Positions 10,178 through 20,249 are shown, numbered from the stretch's first letter. The stretch: DNA of 64,000 nt from Paraliobacillus ryukyuensis (GCF_003315295.1 NZ_QNRI01000001.1:1-64000), one strand, 5' to 3'. Numbers and translations are program-made. Notes: a model not told the origin generated them from the sequence alone.

Positions 10178-11476
10178 TTGGGTGCTACTTTTGCGATTAG
10201 CGTTTTTGTAATATGCTATATGTTTATTATCAGTGAAAAAATAAATCAAGCGTTAATAGCTCTAGCTGGAGGGACGCTCTTACTGTTAACAAAAGTATAT
10301 TCATTAGAGGATGCGCTAAACAATTATATCGATTGGGAGACCATCGCATTATTGTTTTCGATGATGGTTCTTGTATCTATAACTAAAAAAACTGGGATAT
10401 TTTCATTTATTGCTATTTATTTTGCGCAAAGGGTGAATGGGAACCCCGTCGCATTATTAGTTGGTATGGCTATTTTAACTGCAGTAGGTTCTGCGTTACT
10501 TGATAATGTAACAACCGTGCTTTTATTTGTTCCTGTGATGTTTACGATAACCAATATGCTTCATTTACCAACCTTTCCCTATTTGTTGACGATTATTTTT
10601 AGTGCAAATATCGGTGGAACAGCAACTTTAATTGGTGATCCACCTAATATAATGATTGGACAGGCTGTTGAACATCTTACCTTTCTATCTTTTTTAAACC
10701 ATCTTGGACCAATTGTATTGATCATTTTTATTAGTATGTTGATTTTTGTGAGTCATCATTTCAAAAAACAACTTATTATGCAAACGCGATCTGTTAATGA
10801 ATTACATCATATGAAACCCGCTAGTTATTTAAAAAAATCACCGATGATCTATCAATCGATAGTTGTTTTATCGCTCACTATTATTGGCTTTATTCTTCAC
10901 CCAATTATCCACGTTGATTTAACGACGGTGGCAGTTAGCGGCGCTATTTTACTATTATTATTGACAGAGAAGGAATTAGCAACTGAAAAAGTATTTCAAG
11001 AGGTAGAATGGATCACGCTGTTTTTTTTTATTGGACTATTCATGCTCGTTGGCGGTTTACAAGAAGTTGGTGTTATTGATGAGTTAGCAAGTTATATTAT
11101 TTGGGCAACATCTGGTGATCTACCATTGACTGCATTATTATTACTCTGGGTATCAGGAATTATCTCGCAAATTATTAATAATATTCCGTTTGTTGCCGCT
11201 ATGATTCCTGTAATCAAGGAATTCCAAACCTATGGTATGGCTGATGTTGACCCATTATGGTGGTCGTTAGCCTTAGGCGCTTGCTTAGGGGGGAATGGCA
11301 GTTTAATTGGAGCTTCAGCTAATGTGGTGGTAGCAGGTTTGGCTGAAGGTGAAAATAAAGCAATTTCTTTTTTTCAATTCTTAAAATATGGTGTTCCCTT
11401 AGTATTATTTTCGTTAGTTGTTTGCACGATCTACGTGTATATTAGATACTTACTCCCGTTTTTACATGGATTATAA
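10178..11476 (+). CDS. ArsB/NhaD-type ion transporter (SLC13 superfamily)
   Basis: A 432-aa polytopic membrane protein with about eleven to twelve helices. Hallmarks of the ArsB/NhaD group are visible: the first repeat SALLDNVTTVLLFVPV and FSANIGGTATLIGDPPNIMIG, and the second repeat ISQIINNIPFVAAMIPVI with GGNGSLIGASANVVVAG. Members export arsenite or exchange Na+/H+; no arsenic genes are nearby, so an ion/proton antiport role is the safer guess, but substrate cannot be read from sequence. The start is TTG 10178, about 10 nt after GGGGGAG. It precedes yrbG by 56 nt, probably in one operon. Confidence 0.82.
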   Translation: MGATFAISVFVICYMFIISEKINQALIALAGGTLLLLTKVYSLEDALNNYIDWETIALLFSMMVLVSITKKTGIFSFIAIYFAQRVNGNPVALLVGMAILTAVGSALLDNVTTVLLFVPVMFTITNMLHLPTFPYLLTIIFSANIGGTATLIGDPPNIMIGQAVEHLTFLSFLNHLGPIVLIIFISMLIFVSHHFKKQLIMQTRSVNELHHMKPASYLKKSPMIYQSIVVLSLTIIGFILHPIIHVDLTTVAVSGAILLLLLTEKELATEKVFQEVEWITLFFFIGLFMLVGGLQEVGVIDELASYIIWATSGDLPLTALLLLWVSGIISQIINNIPFVAAMIPVIKEFQTYGMADVDPLWWSLALGACLGGNGSLIGASANVVVAGLAEGENKAISFFQFLKYGVPLVLFSLVVCTIYVYIRYLLPFLHGL

Positions 11477-11532
11477 ATTAGCAGGGTAAAGTAAAAAAGA
11501 AAGGAGATGCTAAGAAGAAAAGGCGGGATCAG

Positions 11533-12186
11533 ATGGAACTAGAAATCGGGAAAATAATTTTTCGGACAATTTTTACGTACAGTATGATTGTCCTTGTTTT
11601 TCGTCTAATGGGTAAACGAGAAATTGGGGAACTTAGTTTATTAGACGTTGTTATTTTCATTATGGTAGCTGAGATAGCTGTCTTCACGATTGAAGATCCA
11701 AAAAGACAGCTACTAGAGGCTATTATTCCTGTCGTGTTATTAGTTATCATCCAACGCTTCATCGCGTGGGTTTCGTTAAAAAGTAAATGGTTTCGCGATT
11801 GGTTTGAAGGTAAACCATCTGTAATTATTAATCAAGGGAAAATTGACGAATATGAAATGAAGAAACAACGGTATAATTTAAACGATTTAATGCAGCAGCT
11901 TAGAGAACAGGGAACCAAAAGTATTGAAGATGTAGCATTCGCTATTTTAGAACCATCTGGTAAATTGTCTGTTTTTGAGAAAAATCAAGAGGATTCCTCA
12001 GGGTATATCTTACCGTTGATTATGGACGGGGAAATCCAGCAAGAAAGTCTAAAAAAACTCCATCAGTCTACAGAATGGCTGATGGAGCAGTTAAAAACAA
12101 AAGGATATTCTACTACACAAGCGATATCCTTTTGTTCCGTTGATCAACAAGGCAATTGGTATGTTGATCTTAAGGATGAGCACTAA
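11533..12186 (+). CDS. yrbG: YrbG, DUF421/YetF-family membrane protein
   Basis: This 217-aa protein has three N-terminal transmembrane helices (about residues 7-24, 33-52, 57-76) containing RLMGKREIGELSLLDVVIFIMVAE, then the cytoplasmic DUF421 domain (GKPSVIINQGKIDEYEMKKQRYNLNDLMQQLREQG region). B. subtilis YrbG lies at the same position; its relatives YetF and YdfS have been linked to spore and membrane functions but no biochemical activity is established here. AGGAGATG and GGCGGGATC precede ATG 11533. Its last 130 bp contain two hairpins that look like terminators of the convergent spoVB, and its stop overlaps the spoVB stop by 4 nt. Confidence 0.88.
   Translation: MELEIGKIIFRTIFTYSMIVLVFRLMGKREIGELSLLDVVIFIMVAEIAVFTIEDPKRQLLEAIIPVVLLVIIQRFIAWVSLKSKWFRDWFEGKPSVIINQGKIDEYEMKKQRYNLNDLMQQLREQGTKSIEDVAFAILEPSGKLSVFEKNQEDSSGYILPLIMDGEIQQESLKKLHQSTEWLMEQLKTKGYSTTQAISFCSVDQQGNWYVDLKDEH
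12058..12087 (-). terminator. Second spoVB terminator, inside yrbG
   Basis: Read on the minus strand: a perfect 9-bp stem CTCCATCAG/CTGATGGAG with a 12-nt loop followed by TTTTTTTA (complement of 12050-12057). It lies about 100 nt beyond the spoVB stop and entirely within the yrbG coding sequence. Confidence 0.75.
12091..12136 (-). terminator. First spoVB terminator, inside yrbG
   Basis: Perfect 13-bp inverted repeat (AACAAAAGGATAT at 12096-12108 and its complement at 12124-12136) with a 15-nt loop; on the minus strand it continues into TTTTT. It sits 47 nt beyond the spoVB stop. Confidence 0.65.
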
Positions 12187-13736
12187 CGCACGAAACGGTT
12201 AAACAAAGGTAATTGTCGTAACTCTTCTTTTGTAATAAAACGTAATACAAACAATAGCAGGATATAAATCATAAAAAGTACAGTTAACAAGAAAAGAAAT
12301 ACCCACATATTACTTGCAAAAGCAGGCAGCCAAGCTTTTAACATAAGGCTTGCTAGCCAACTTAATCCTAGCAATAGAATCATCTTAATGGTATCCAGTG
12401 TTGGAATACGGAAGTTAATAATTTTATGTAGTGTCGTCATGTGAAGCAATGTGCCTAATACTTGTCCAACTGACATCGCAATCGCCGCGCCCATGATACC
12501 AAAATGGGGATTGGTTGTTAAGACAATTAGCACAAAAAATTTCACTACAGTACTAATAATATTATTCCACATCGCAGGTTTTGCATAATCAAGTGCTTGC
12601 AATGTTGCATTCAGTGGAAATTGAATATAAAGTAAAATAAAAAATGGTGCCATCATTATTAAAAACGAACTAGCGCTTGTTGTACCGTACATATACTGTA
12701 GAATTGGTTCTGCGAATACTGTTAAAATGACGGTAGCAATTGCACCAGAAGCAAATGATATGCGGATGGCTTGATGGAGACGATAATGAATCAAGCGATA
12801 CTGCTGTTTTGCTTCTGCTTCACTGATATTGGGTAATAATGCCACAGCTAACGAATGTGTAATGAACGTCGGAAAAAATAATAACGGAATTGCATACCCG
12901 GTTAATGCTCCATATTGTTTGGTCGCTATGACGGTCTGTACACCAGCAATGGCAAGACTTTGAGATACAAGAATTGGCTCTAAAAAATTTGAAACTGATC
13001 CAACTAAACGACTCCCTGTACTTGGAAGTGCGATTGATAATAAGGATTTTAATGTATCTTTACTAGAGATTAAATAAGAGAAGAATTGTTTATGAACGGT
13101 AATCCGTTTATACGACCGAAACATACGCAACATAAATAATAAAGAAATAAATTCGCCGATAATAACGGAAATCATTGCCCCACAAGCAGCAAATTCAATC
13201 CCGTAAGGTAATAATAATTTCACAAAAAAAGCAACACACGATATCCGGACGATCTGTTCAATAACTTGGGCGATACTTTGCGGTTTCATATTTTGTCTTC
13301 CTTGAAAGTATCCACGCACAACCGAAGCGATTGCGCTGATCGGTACCATTGGTGTAATAGCTAGTAATGGGTATAATGTCCGCTTATCTGTTAAAAAATG
13401 TTCAGCTATCAATGGCGCACTAATAATCATACCTATCGTGAAAATAATACTTAAAGTACCGGTGATAATCAAAGAGATAATAAGAATTTTTTTAATTTGT
13501 CTCGTATTATTATTTGCTTCTGCTTCGGCCACCCGTTTAGAAATAGCGATTGGTAAGCCAAATTGAGATAAGGTATAAATTAAAAATAATGTAGGCAATG
13601 CCATGTTATATAGGCCGACACCTTCTTCCCCCATTAAGCGAGCCACTACAATTCGGTTAACAAAACCTAAAAATCTAGTGATTAAACCGGCAAGAATCAA
13701 TATGAGTGTTCCCTTTAAAAACGACTGCTTTGTCAT
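12183..13736 (-). CDS. spoVB: SpoVB, stage V sporulation protein B (lipid flippase-like)
   Basis: SpoVB (517 aa) is an MVF/MOP superfamily membrane protein with about 14 helices, required for spore cortex synthesis and thought to flip peptidoglycan lipid precursors across the outer forespore membrane. The N-terminus matches the family (FLKGTLILILAGLITRFLGF, ARLMGEEGVGLYNMALP, followed by LPIAISKRVAEAEA). Alternating hydrophobic segments run throughout, with VRGYFQGRQNMKPQSIAQV as the conserved cytoplasmic loop. It is divergent from comN across a 232-bp gap and convergent with yrbG, whose coding end holds its terminators. GAAGGTAGG lies upstream of the start. Confidence 0.94.
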   Translation of the reverse strand: MTKQSFLKGTLILILAGLITRFLGFVNRIVVARLMGEEGVGLYNMALPTLFLIYTLSQFGLPIAISKRVAEAEANNNTRQIKKILIISLIITGTLSIIFTIGMIISAPLIAEHFLTDKRTLYPLLAITPMVPISAIASVVRGYFQGRQNMKPQSIAQVIEQIVRISCVAFFVKLLLPYGIEFAACGAMISVIIGEFISLLFMLRMFRSYKRITVHKQFFSYLISSKDTLKSLLSIALPSTGSRLVGSVSNFLEPILVSQSLAIAGVQTVIATKQYGALTGYAIPLLFFPTFITHSLAVALLPNISEAEAKQQYRLIHYRLHQAIRISFASGAIATVILTVFAEPILQYMYGTTSASSFLIMMAPFFILLYIQFPLNATLQALDYAKPAMWNNIISTVVKFFVLIVLTTNPHFGIMGAAIAMSVGQVLGTLLHMTTLHKIINFRIPTLDTIKMILLLGLSWLASLMLKAWLPAFASNMWVFLFLLTVLFMIYILLLFVLRFITKEELRQLPLFNRFVR

Positions 13737-13968
13737 GAATGTGAATCCTACCTTCTCAAAGAAATAAAAATCCTATACAATATGTATATGCATAGTAGAT
13801 GGTCAAGCATGACAAGCATCTGTTGATATGTTAAAAAGTAAAAGTGCAACTTAGTATGTACGTGATAGCATCAACTAATATGAAAAAAATCTCATATAAC
13901 AGAAGGAAAAGTTTGCTTGAGGGAGGCGTGTCAGTAAGGTTTTCCAATAGAGAAAAGGGAGCGATTTT

Positions 13969-14262
13969 ATGGCAATGATAAAGACAGTAGATAATTGGCG
14001 TGCGTTGCTATCAATTGTGATTGAAAGCAAAGTAGAAGAATTAAAACTAATGGGATATACAGATACAACTGCTGATATAGTTTGGCGTTGCTTAAAACAG
14101 AAAGTATGGAAAGGTAATCCAGAGAAACGGTTATACCAAGTAGTAGAAGATATTCTTCACTTAAATACGCATATCTATATGAGCTTTTTAACGATCGAGT
14201 CTTATCAACAACAAGATGACTTGATGGCTTCGATTCAAGCACTTACGGAGCATGAAAATTGA
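13969..14262 (+). CDS. comN: ComN family post-transcriptional regulator
   Basis: A 97-aa soluble protein matching ComN (YrzD) of B. subtilis, a post-transcriptional regulator that promotes accumulation of comE operon mRNA. Conserved features: an N-terminal helix WRALLSIVIESKVEELKLMGY, then WRCLKQKVWKG, RLYQVVEDILHLN and YMSFLTIES. B. subtilis ComN acts on the comE 5' leader; the comE operon is present 40 kb further on. Same location upstream of secDF as in B. subtilis. GAAAAGGGAGCG gives a good RBS. Confidence 0.8.
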   Translation: MAMIKTVDNWRALLSIVIESKVEELKLMGYTDTTADIVWRCLKQKVWKGNPEKRLYQVVEDILHLNTHIYMSFLTIESYQQQDDLMASIQALTEHEN

Positions 14263-14272
14263 CAGATTTTAA

Positions 14273-14301
14273 TTGACATTAACATGCATTGGTAGCATAA
14301 T
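14273..14301 (+). promoter_or_regulatory. Sigma-A promoter of secDF
   Basis: TTGACA, 17-bp spacer, CATAAT (5 of 6 match to the -10 consensus), ending about 94 nt before the secDF start. Confidence 0.7.
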
Positions 14302-14394
14302 ACGTCTTGGAACTATATTTTATGTAATAAACAAGTTTTAAAAGAGTTTACTTTATTTTTATTAAGAAAATAAAGTAGGGGAGGCGCAATACAT

Positions 14395-16650
14395 ATGGTA
14401 AAACGAGGCAGAATAATTGCCTTTTTTCTAATTGTTTTAGCACTTTTCGGAACGATTGGAACAACAATTACAGGAATCACTAAAGATATGAAACTTGGCT
14501 TAGATCTCCAAGGTGGTGTGGAGATTTTATATGAAGTTGAGCCGTTAGATGAAGGACAAGAAGTAGATAGTCAATTATTACAAGCAACTGTGGAATCCTT
14601 AAGACAGCGTGTCGATGTGTTAGGGGTTAGTGAGCCAAATTTTAATATTGAAGAACCAAATCGAATTCGTGTACAACTCGCTGGAGTTGAAAACGAAGAT
14701 GAAGCGAGAGAGCTATTGTCTACCTCAGCACAGTTATCTTTTCGTGATGTAAACGATAAAGAATATTTAGATGGTTCTGATATTGTAGAAGGTAGTGCAC
14801 AACAGAATTTTGACTCGCGAACCAACCAACCAATCGTAACCGTTGAATTCAAGAGTGCAAGTGCCTTTGGCGATGTTACCAGGGAGATTATGAATGACCC
14901 TGATTTAGACAATCGTGTGGTTATTTGGATGGATTATGAAGAAGGCGATTCATATGAAGAAGAATCTCAAAAAGCAGATCCTAAGTATATTTCTGCTCCA
15001 GGATTTGATCAAGTATTAAACACGAGCAATATTCAAATAGAAGGTAATTTCACTGTTGAATCAGCCAAGCAACTTGCAGATATATTAAATGCAGGTTCGT
15101 TACCGGTCGATCTTCATGAAGAGTACACCACATCTGTTGGCGCACAATTTGGGCAACAAGCAATGGATAAAACGATCTTTGCGGGCATATTAGGCGTTGC
15201 GTTTATTTTCTTATTTATGATCGTTTATTATCGTTTCCCAGGTTTTATTGCAGTTGTCACCTTAAGTATATACATTTATTTAGTCTTACTTGTATTTGAA
15301 TTAATGAATGGCGTGCTAACGTTACCAGGAATTGCTGCTCTGATACTCGGGGTTGGTATGGCTGTAGACGCCAATATTATTACGTATGAGCGCATGAAAG
15401 AAGAATTAAAACAAGGCAAATCAATGATGTCGGCCTTCAAAGCTGGTAATAGTAACTCACTATCTACTATTTTTGATGCCAATATTACGACATTAATTGC
15501 CGCTACTGTTTTATTCATTTTTGGGACAAGTTCTGTAAAAGGTTTCGCAACCTTACTAATCGTAAGTATTGTTTTAAGTTTCGTGACAGCCGTATTCGGT
15601 GCTCGATTCTTCTTAAGCTTATGGGTGAAAAGCCGATTCTTAAACAAACGTCCAGGTTGGTTTGGTGTAAAAGCTTCACAAATACAGGACATTTCAGATA
15701 AATCAGAAGTTGAGCCAACTGTGTTCGGTAAGCAATTTGATTTTGTTAAGCATCGTAAAAAGTTCTTCCTTCTGTCTGGTGTTTTAGTCGTAGCTGGTGC
15801 ACTGTGCTTAAGTGTTTTCAACTTGAATTTAGGGATTGATTTTACTGCTGGGTCTCGTGTAGAAATTAATGCTGGAAATTCTGTCACAGCGGAACAAGTA
15901 GAAGATCAATTTGATGAATTGGGATTGGAACCTGAAAAAGTAATACTTTCAGGAAATAATAATGAAATTGCGGTTGCAAGATTCGATAAACAATTAGATC
16001 AAGACACAGTCGGGCAAGTTCGTACTTTCTTTAGTGATGCATATGGGTCTGATCCAAATGTAAGTACAGTATCGCCTGTTGTTGGACAAGAGTTAGCAAA
16101 AAATGCGTTATTAGCTATTTTGTATGCGTCAATTGCGATCATCATCTATGTGACTATTCGTTTTGAATTCTACTTTGCCTTAACAGCAATTCTAGCTTTA
16201 CTGCATGATGCGTTCTTTATATTGGCCTTGTTTAGTATTACGCAATTAGAATTTGATGTTACAATTATTGCAGCTATTCTAACGATAGTCGGTTATTCGA
16301 TTAATGATACGATTGTAACCTTTGACCGAATACGAGAGAACTTAAAAGCGAAAAAACGAGTTCGTTCCTTTGCGGAATTAGCAAAAATTGTGAATAAGAG
16401 CTTAATGCAAACATTGGGTAGAAGTATTAATACGGTGCTTACTGTTATTGTAGCAGCTATCATGCTGTTCTTTTTCGGCGCAACGTCTATTACTAATTTC
16501 TCATTTGCATTAATTGTCGGTCTATTTGCTGGAACCTATTCTTCCCTATTCATTGCTGCACAAGTTTGGTTAGTATGGAGAGGCAAGCAAATTAAAGAAA
16601 AACCAATTGTTTACGTTGAGAAAAAACGAAATGATGGACCACAAGTATAA
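14395..16650 (+). CDS. secDF: SecDF, fused protein-export membrane protein
   Basis: A 751-aa natural fusion of SecD (residues ~1-430) and SecF (~450-740), as in Bacillus. It uses the proton gradient to pull exported proteins from the SecYEG channel. Motifs: N-terminal helix, LGLDLQGGVEILYEV (SecD P1 start), the TM4 block GVGMAVDANIITYERMKEELKQGKS, then the SecF part with LNLGIDFTAGSRVEI and VGYSINDTIVTFDRIRENLK. Twelve transmembrane helices are expected (1+5 and 1+5). GGGGAGGCG precedes ATG 14395. It is monocistronic between its own promoter and a strong terminator. Confidence 0.97.
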   Translation: MVKRGRIIAFFLIVLALFGTIGTTITGITKDMKLGLDLQGGVEILYEVEPLDEGQEVDSQLLQATVESLRQRVDVLGVSEPNFNIEEPNRIRVQLAGVENEDEARELLSTSAQLSFRDVNDKEYLDGSDIVEGSAQQNFDSRTNQPIVTVEFKSASAFGDVTREIMNDPDLDNRVVIWMDYEEGDSYEEESQKADPKYISAPGFDQVLNTSNIQIEGNFTVESAKQLADILNAGSLPVDLHEEYTTSVGAQFGQQAMDKTIFAGILGVAFIFLFMIVYYRFPGFIAVVTLSIYIYLVLLVFELMNGVLTLPGIAALILGVGMAVDANIITYERMKEELKQGKSMMSAFKAGNSNSLSTIFDANITTLIAATVLFIFGTSSVKGFATLLIVSIVLSFVTAVFGARFFLSLWVKSRFLNKRPGWFGVKASQIQDISDKSEVEPTVFGKQFDFVKHRKKFFLLSGVLVVAGALCLSVFNLNLGIDFTAGSRVEINAGNSVTAEQVEDQFDELGLEPEKVILSGNNNEIAVARFDKQLDQDTVGQVRTFFSDAYGSDPNVSTVSPVVGQELAKNALLAILYASIAIIIYVTIRFEFYFALTAILALLHDAFFILALFSITQLEFDVTIIAAILTIVGYSINDTIVTFDRIRENLKAKKRVRSFAELAKIVNKSLMQTLGRSINTVLTVIVAAIMLFFFGATSITNFSFALIVGLFAGTYSSLFIAAQVWLVWRGKQIKEKPIVYVEKKRNDGPQV

Positions 16651-16659
16651 TTCAATATA

Positions 16660-16697
16660 AAAAAACGCTCCTTTTTCGTTTAAGGAGCGTTTTTTAG
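16660..16697 (+). terminator. Terminator of secDF
   Basis: ACGCTCCTT/AAGGAGCGT stem with flanking A and T runs. Confidence 0.9.
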
Positions 16698-16779
16698 TGG
16701 AAAATAGACATAGCTAGAATTGTTGATTTATGAATTATAATGTAATGAGCAAAAAATTATCAACTAAAGAGGTGTTAGC

Positions 16780-17133
16780 ATGAAAGGGCAAACGTATATT
16801 ATTTTCGCACTTATTTTTGCACTTATTGTAGCAATGTTTGCAGTGATTAATGTGGAACCAGTAGAAGTAGATTATTTATTTGGGACTGGTCAAGTTCCAT
16901 TGATATTAGTTATTTTGATTTCAGTATTATTTGGAGGACTAATAACTGGTGGCTTTGGGATATTCCGTTTAATCCGAGTACAACGTGAATTGCGTAGAGT
17001 TAAACGTGAAAATGAGCAACTAACATTAACTGAAGATGTTAATGACCCCATTACAGATGAACAACAACTAAATTCAACTGCAGAAAAAGAAGTGAATCAA
17101 GCTTCTCCTGAGGATGAAGAAAAAGTCAAATAA
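16780..17133 (+). CDS. LapA-domain (DUF1049) membrane protein, YrvD-like
   Basis: A 117-aa protein with two transmembrane helices (residues ~5-23 and ~38-62) and a cytoplasmic coiled, charged tail (RVQRELRRVKRENEQL), the layout of the LapA/DUF1049 family (LPS assembly protein A domain in Gram-negatives). B. subtilis YrvD sits at the same position before recJ. Function in Gram-positives is unknown. RBS AGAGGTG lies 8 nt upstream of ATG. Confidence 0.8.
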   Translation: MKGQTYIIFALIFALIVAMFAVINVEPVEVDYLFGTGQVPLILVILISVLFGGLITGGFGIFRLIRVQRELRRVKRENEQLTLTEDVNDPITDEQQLNSTAEKEVNQASPEDEEKVK

Positions 17134-17141
17134 GAATCTAT

Positions 17142-17184
17142 TTGAACCCCCTGTCTTACTACTGTATAATAAGTGAGTCAGGGG
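17142..17184 (+). promoter_or_regulatory. recJ promoter overlapped by a dyad that covers the RBS
   Basis: TTGAAC (17142-17147), 17 bp, TATAAT (17165-17170) would start transcription about 15 nt before recJ. A hairpin CCCCTG-T-CTTACT / AGTGAG-T-CAGGGG (17148-17184) spans the spacer and -10 and its right arm carries the recJ Shine-Dalgarno GGGG. In read-through RNA from lapA the RBS would be folded; in RNA from the local promoter it would be free. Confidence 0.55.
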
Positions 17185-17191
17185 TGAATTT

Positions 17192-19537
17192 ATGTTACAA
17201 AGTAAAGCAAATTGGAATTATAAAAAAAGTGAATTATCATCACAACTTTTCAGTGAATTAGGGTTACCCCCTTTAGTAGAACAATTATTGATAAAACGAG
17301 GCATTGAAACAACTGAAGATGCTCTAGCATTTTTACAACCAAAATTAGATGATTTACATGCCCCTTCGTTATTGAATGATATAGAAAAAGCTAAGCAACG
17401 TATCGATCAGGCGATTGATAACGGGGAAAGTGTTTTAGTATTCGGCGATTATGATGCGGATGGAGTAAGTTCCACAGCCGTTTTAGTAGAAGCATTACGT
17501 GAACGTGGCGCAATGTGTGATTTTTATATTCCAAATCGCTTCACAGAAGGTTATGGACCGAATGAGGTAGCCTTTCGAGAAGCTTATGAACAAGGATTTC
17601 AGTTGATTATTACAGTGGATACCGGAATTGCGGGATTTGCGCCAGCAAAACTAGCTAAAGAGCTAGGAATCGACTTAATTATTACCGATCATCACGAAGT
17701 CCAAGAACAACTCCCAGATGCTTATGCAATTGTGCATCCTAAGTGTTCCCCCAACTATCCTTTTAAAGAATTAGCAGGCGTAGGTGTGGCATTTAAGCTG
17801 GCGCACTATTTATTAGGGTACTTCCCTAAACAGTTATTAGATTTAGTGGTAATTGGAACGATAGCAGACCTTGTGCCGCTTACCAGTGAAAATCGTATTT
17901 TAGCATATCATGGTTTGCAAGCGATCAGTAATTCCAAGCGACCTGGAATCGTTGCACTAAAAAAAATAGCAGGCATACAAGATACCGTATCTGAAGAAGA
18001 TATTGGTTTTTTAATTGGTCCAAGACTAAATGCGGTTGGTAGGCTACAGAGTGCATATCCAGCTATTGAGTTACTACTAACGGAGGATCCAGAAGAAGCC
18101 GCTTATATTGCAAATGAGATAAATGAAATCAACCAAGAACGACAAAAAATTGTGGCAAAGATTACAGAAGAAGCAATCAAGCAAGTAGAATCCAATCCGC
18201 TCCAGCAGCAACATTTTATCGTAGTAGCACAAGAGGGGTGGAATGAAGGTGTGCTAGGTATTGTTGCTTCTAAACTAGTTCGTACTTACCAACGACCAGC
18301 AATTGTACTAACACTTCAACCAGAAAAACAACGAGCTAAAGGATCAGCTCGAAGTATTCCTGCTTTTGATATGTTTGAAAATGGCATGGAAATACAAGAT
18401 TTATTTCAGCAATTTGGTGGACATGCTCAAGCTGCAGGAATGACTTTACCGATTGAAAATGTTGATAAAATAAGAGAGCGTTTTAATCAATTAGCACAAC
18501 AAAAACTCACGCCGGAAGATTATCAAGAACAATTAGAGATAGAAGCAATCATTTCTTCTGATGACATTGATATGAAATTAATCAACACGTTGACTCAGTT
18601 AGCACCATTTGGTATGGCAAATCCAAAACCACTATTTCAAATTAAAGGAAAGCCAGCTGAAGTACGTCAAATTGGAAGTAAACAAAATCATTTAAAACTA
18701 GCCCTTCAAGGGGAGCGCCAAGTGGTTCAGGCGATTGGATTTGGTATAGGGGAGTTATTTCATTACATTACTCCACAAGCAACGATTGATTTAGTAGGAT
18801 ACTTACAAATAAATGAGTGGAATGGTAAGAAAAATCCGCAAATTATGTTGCAAGATTTAGCTATTAAGGAATGGCAATTATTTGATTATCGTGGATCAAA
18901 GTTTTGGAAAAAGCAAGTTGCATCCTTGGAACAAGATAGAACAATGATAATAACAGCAGATCAAAAAAAAGCGGATCCTTCCTTACCCTTCGTGCAATAT
19001 TCGTATCAGCAGTTAAATGAATTAGATCAAACGACACAATTGGATCAGTTTCACTCGCTTATTCTAGCTGATCTACCTAAAAGTCGTGAGGAACTACAAT
19101 TGTTGCTAAAGCGTTGGTCACCTAAACGAATTATCGTGAGTTATCATATTCAAGATGACCATTTCTCGCAAGTTTTTCCTAAAAGAGAGGAATTTAAGTG
19201 GTTTTATGGTATGCTATTAAAACGTGAACAATTTGTTCTTGCTCAAGATACAGAGCTATTGGCTAAACATAAAGGATGGAAACAAGGAAAAATTGAATTT
19301 ATTATTCGCGTGTTTTCTGAATTAGAATTTGTTAAAATAGATGACGGAATAATACGACCGATGAAGCACCCACAAAAACGCGATCTGACAGAATCTACTG
19401 TCTATCAAGAAATGTTGGAACAAGCAGAAACGGAAAAACTACTGTATTATTCTACCCATCAAGAATTGAAAGAATGGATGACAAGTCAAATGGATGAGCA
19501 TGGCTCGATGAAGGAGGAACTGATTTATGGATTATAA
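17192..19537 (+). CDS. recJ: Single-stranded-DNA-specific exonuclease RecJ
   Basis: RecJ (781 aa) degrades single-stranded DNA 5' to 3' in recombination and repair. DHH phosphoesterase motifs: [13 protein letters not shown] (motif I, ~residues 80-92), VDTGIAG, ITDHHEV (motif III), and GTIADLVPL; the DHHA1 domain has [14 protein letters not shown]. The ~200-residue C-terminal extension is typical for Bacillus RecJ. The start ATG 17192 has AGGGGTG 5 nt upstream. The apt start lies inside its 3' end (11-nt overlap), so the two are translationally coupled. Confidence 0.96.
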   Translation: MLQSKANWNYKKSELSSQLFSELGLPPLVEQLLIKRGIETTEDALAFLQPKLDDLHAPSLLNDIEKAKQRIDQAIDNGESVLVFGDYDADGVSSTAVLVEALRERGAMCDFYIPNRFTEGYGPNEVAFREAYEQGFQLIITVDTGIAGFAPAKLAKELGIDLIITDHHEVQEQLPDAYAIVHPKCSPNYPFKELAGVGVAFKLAHYLLGYFPKQLLDLVVIGTIADLVPLTSENRILAYHGLQAISNSKRPGIVALKKIAGIQDTVSEEDIGFLIGPRLNAVGRLQSAYPAIELLLTEDPEEAAYIANEINEINQERQKIVAKITEEAIKQVESNPLQQQHFIVVAQEGWNEGVLGIVASKLVRTYQRPAIVLTLQPEKQRAKGSARSIPAFDMFENGMEIQDLFQQFGGHAQAAGMTLPIENVDKIRERFNQLAQQKLTPEDYQEQLEIEAIISSDDIDMKLINTLTQLAPFGMANPKPLFQIKGKPAEVRQIGSKQNHLKLALQGERQVVQAIGFGIGELFHYITPQATIDLVGYLQINEWNGKKNPQIMLQDLAIKEWQLFDYRGSKFWKKQVASLEQDRTMIITADQKKADPSLPFVQYSYQQLNELDQTTQLDQFHSLILADLPKSREELQLLLKRWSPKRIIVSYHIQDDHFSQVFPKREEFKWFYGMLLKREQFVLAQDTELLAKHKGWKQGKIEFIIRVFSELEFVKIDDGIIRPMKHPQKRDLTESTVYQEMLEQAETEKLLYYSTHQELKEWMTSQMDEHGSMKEELIYGL

Positions 19538-20039
19538 ATCCTATATTACAGTAGTGGAGGACTGGCCAAAGGAAGGCGTTAAATTCAAAGACATTACAAC
19601 ATTAATGGATAATGGTAAAGCATATAAATCTGCTGTAGACGAAATCGTTACTTATGCGAAAGAGAAAGAAATTGATCTTGTGGTCGGACCGGAGGCAAGA
19701 GGATTTATTGTTGGTTGTCCGGTTTCTTATGCATTAGAAATAGGTTTTGCTCCTGTGCGTAAAGAAGGGAAACTTCCACGAGAAGTTATTAAAGTAGATT
19801 ATGGTTTAGAATACGGTGAAAATGTATTAACTATCCATAAAGACGCGATTAGACCGGGACAACGTGTTTTAATTACAGATGATTTACTAGCTACTGGTGG
19901 TACAATTGAAGCAACGATTAAACTTGTTGAACAATTAGGTGGCGTTGTTGTTGGTTGTGCATTCTTAATTGAACTTAGTTATTTGAATGGCCGTGAAAAA
20001 TTAGAAGGTTATGATATTTTAACGTTGATGGAGTATTAA
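19527..20039 (+). CDS. apt: Adenine phosphoribosyltransferase
   Basis: Apt (170 aa) converts adenine and PRPP to AMP. The PRPP-binding motif [13 protein letters not shown] is at residues ~112-124; [12 protein letters not shown] and [11 protein letters not shown] are family blocks, and the whole sequence is close to B. subtilis Apt. Its RBS AAGGAGG lies within recJ. The recJ-apt-relA order is conserved in Bacillales. Confidence 0.97.
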   Translation: MDYKSYITVVEDWPKEGVKFKDITTLMDNGKAYKSAVDEIVTYAKEKEIDLVVGPEARGFIVGCPVSYALEIGFAPVRKEGKLPREVIKVDYGLEYGENVLTIHKDAIRPGQRVLITDDLLATGGTIEATIKLVEQLGGVVVGCAFLIELSYLNGREKLEGYDILTLMEY

Positions 20040-20051
20040 ACAAGAGATCAA

Positions 20052-20082
20052 AAGGAGTGCCTACACAGGTACTCCTTATTTT
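20052..20082 (+). terminator. Terminator of apt
   Basis: AAGGAGTGCCT/AGGTACTCCTT stem (one G-U), 4-nt loop, then ATTTTC. Confidence 0.7.
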
Positions 20083-20146
20083 CAAATGTACACCTCGAAA
20101 TTTGTTGGAAATTGTGACCAAATTGTTTTGAATTCAATCGAAATTA

Positions 20147-20175
20147 TTGTAACATAGATAAAAATCTTTTATTAT
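20147..20175 (+). promoter_or_regulatory. Probable relA promoter
   Basis: TTGTAA, 17-bp spacer, TATTAT, about 75 nt before the relA start; the terminator behind apt implies relA needs its own promoter. Confidence 0.5.
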
Positions 20176-20249
20176 ACTAGATAAAGCTATTATACATTTA
20201 TTTGACGCATTCTAATTGAACAGCGGTAAAAAGGACAAAAGGTGATAAA

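Noticed and set aside
15276-15887. 203-codon open frame antisense to secDF
   Set aside because: Shadow of a long conserved gene; no RBS or family features.
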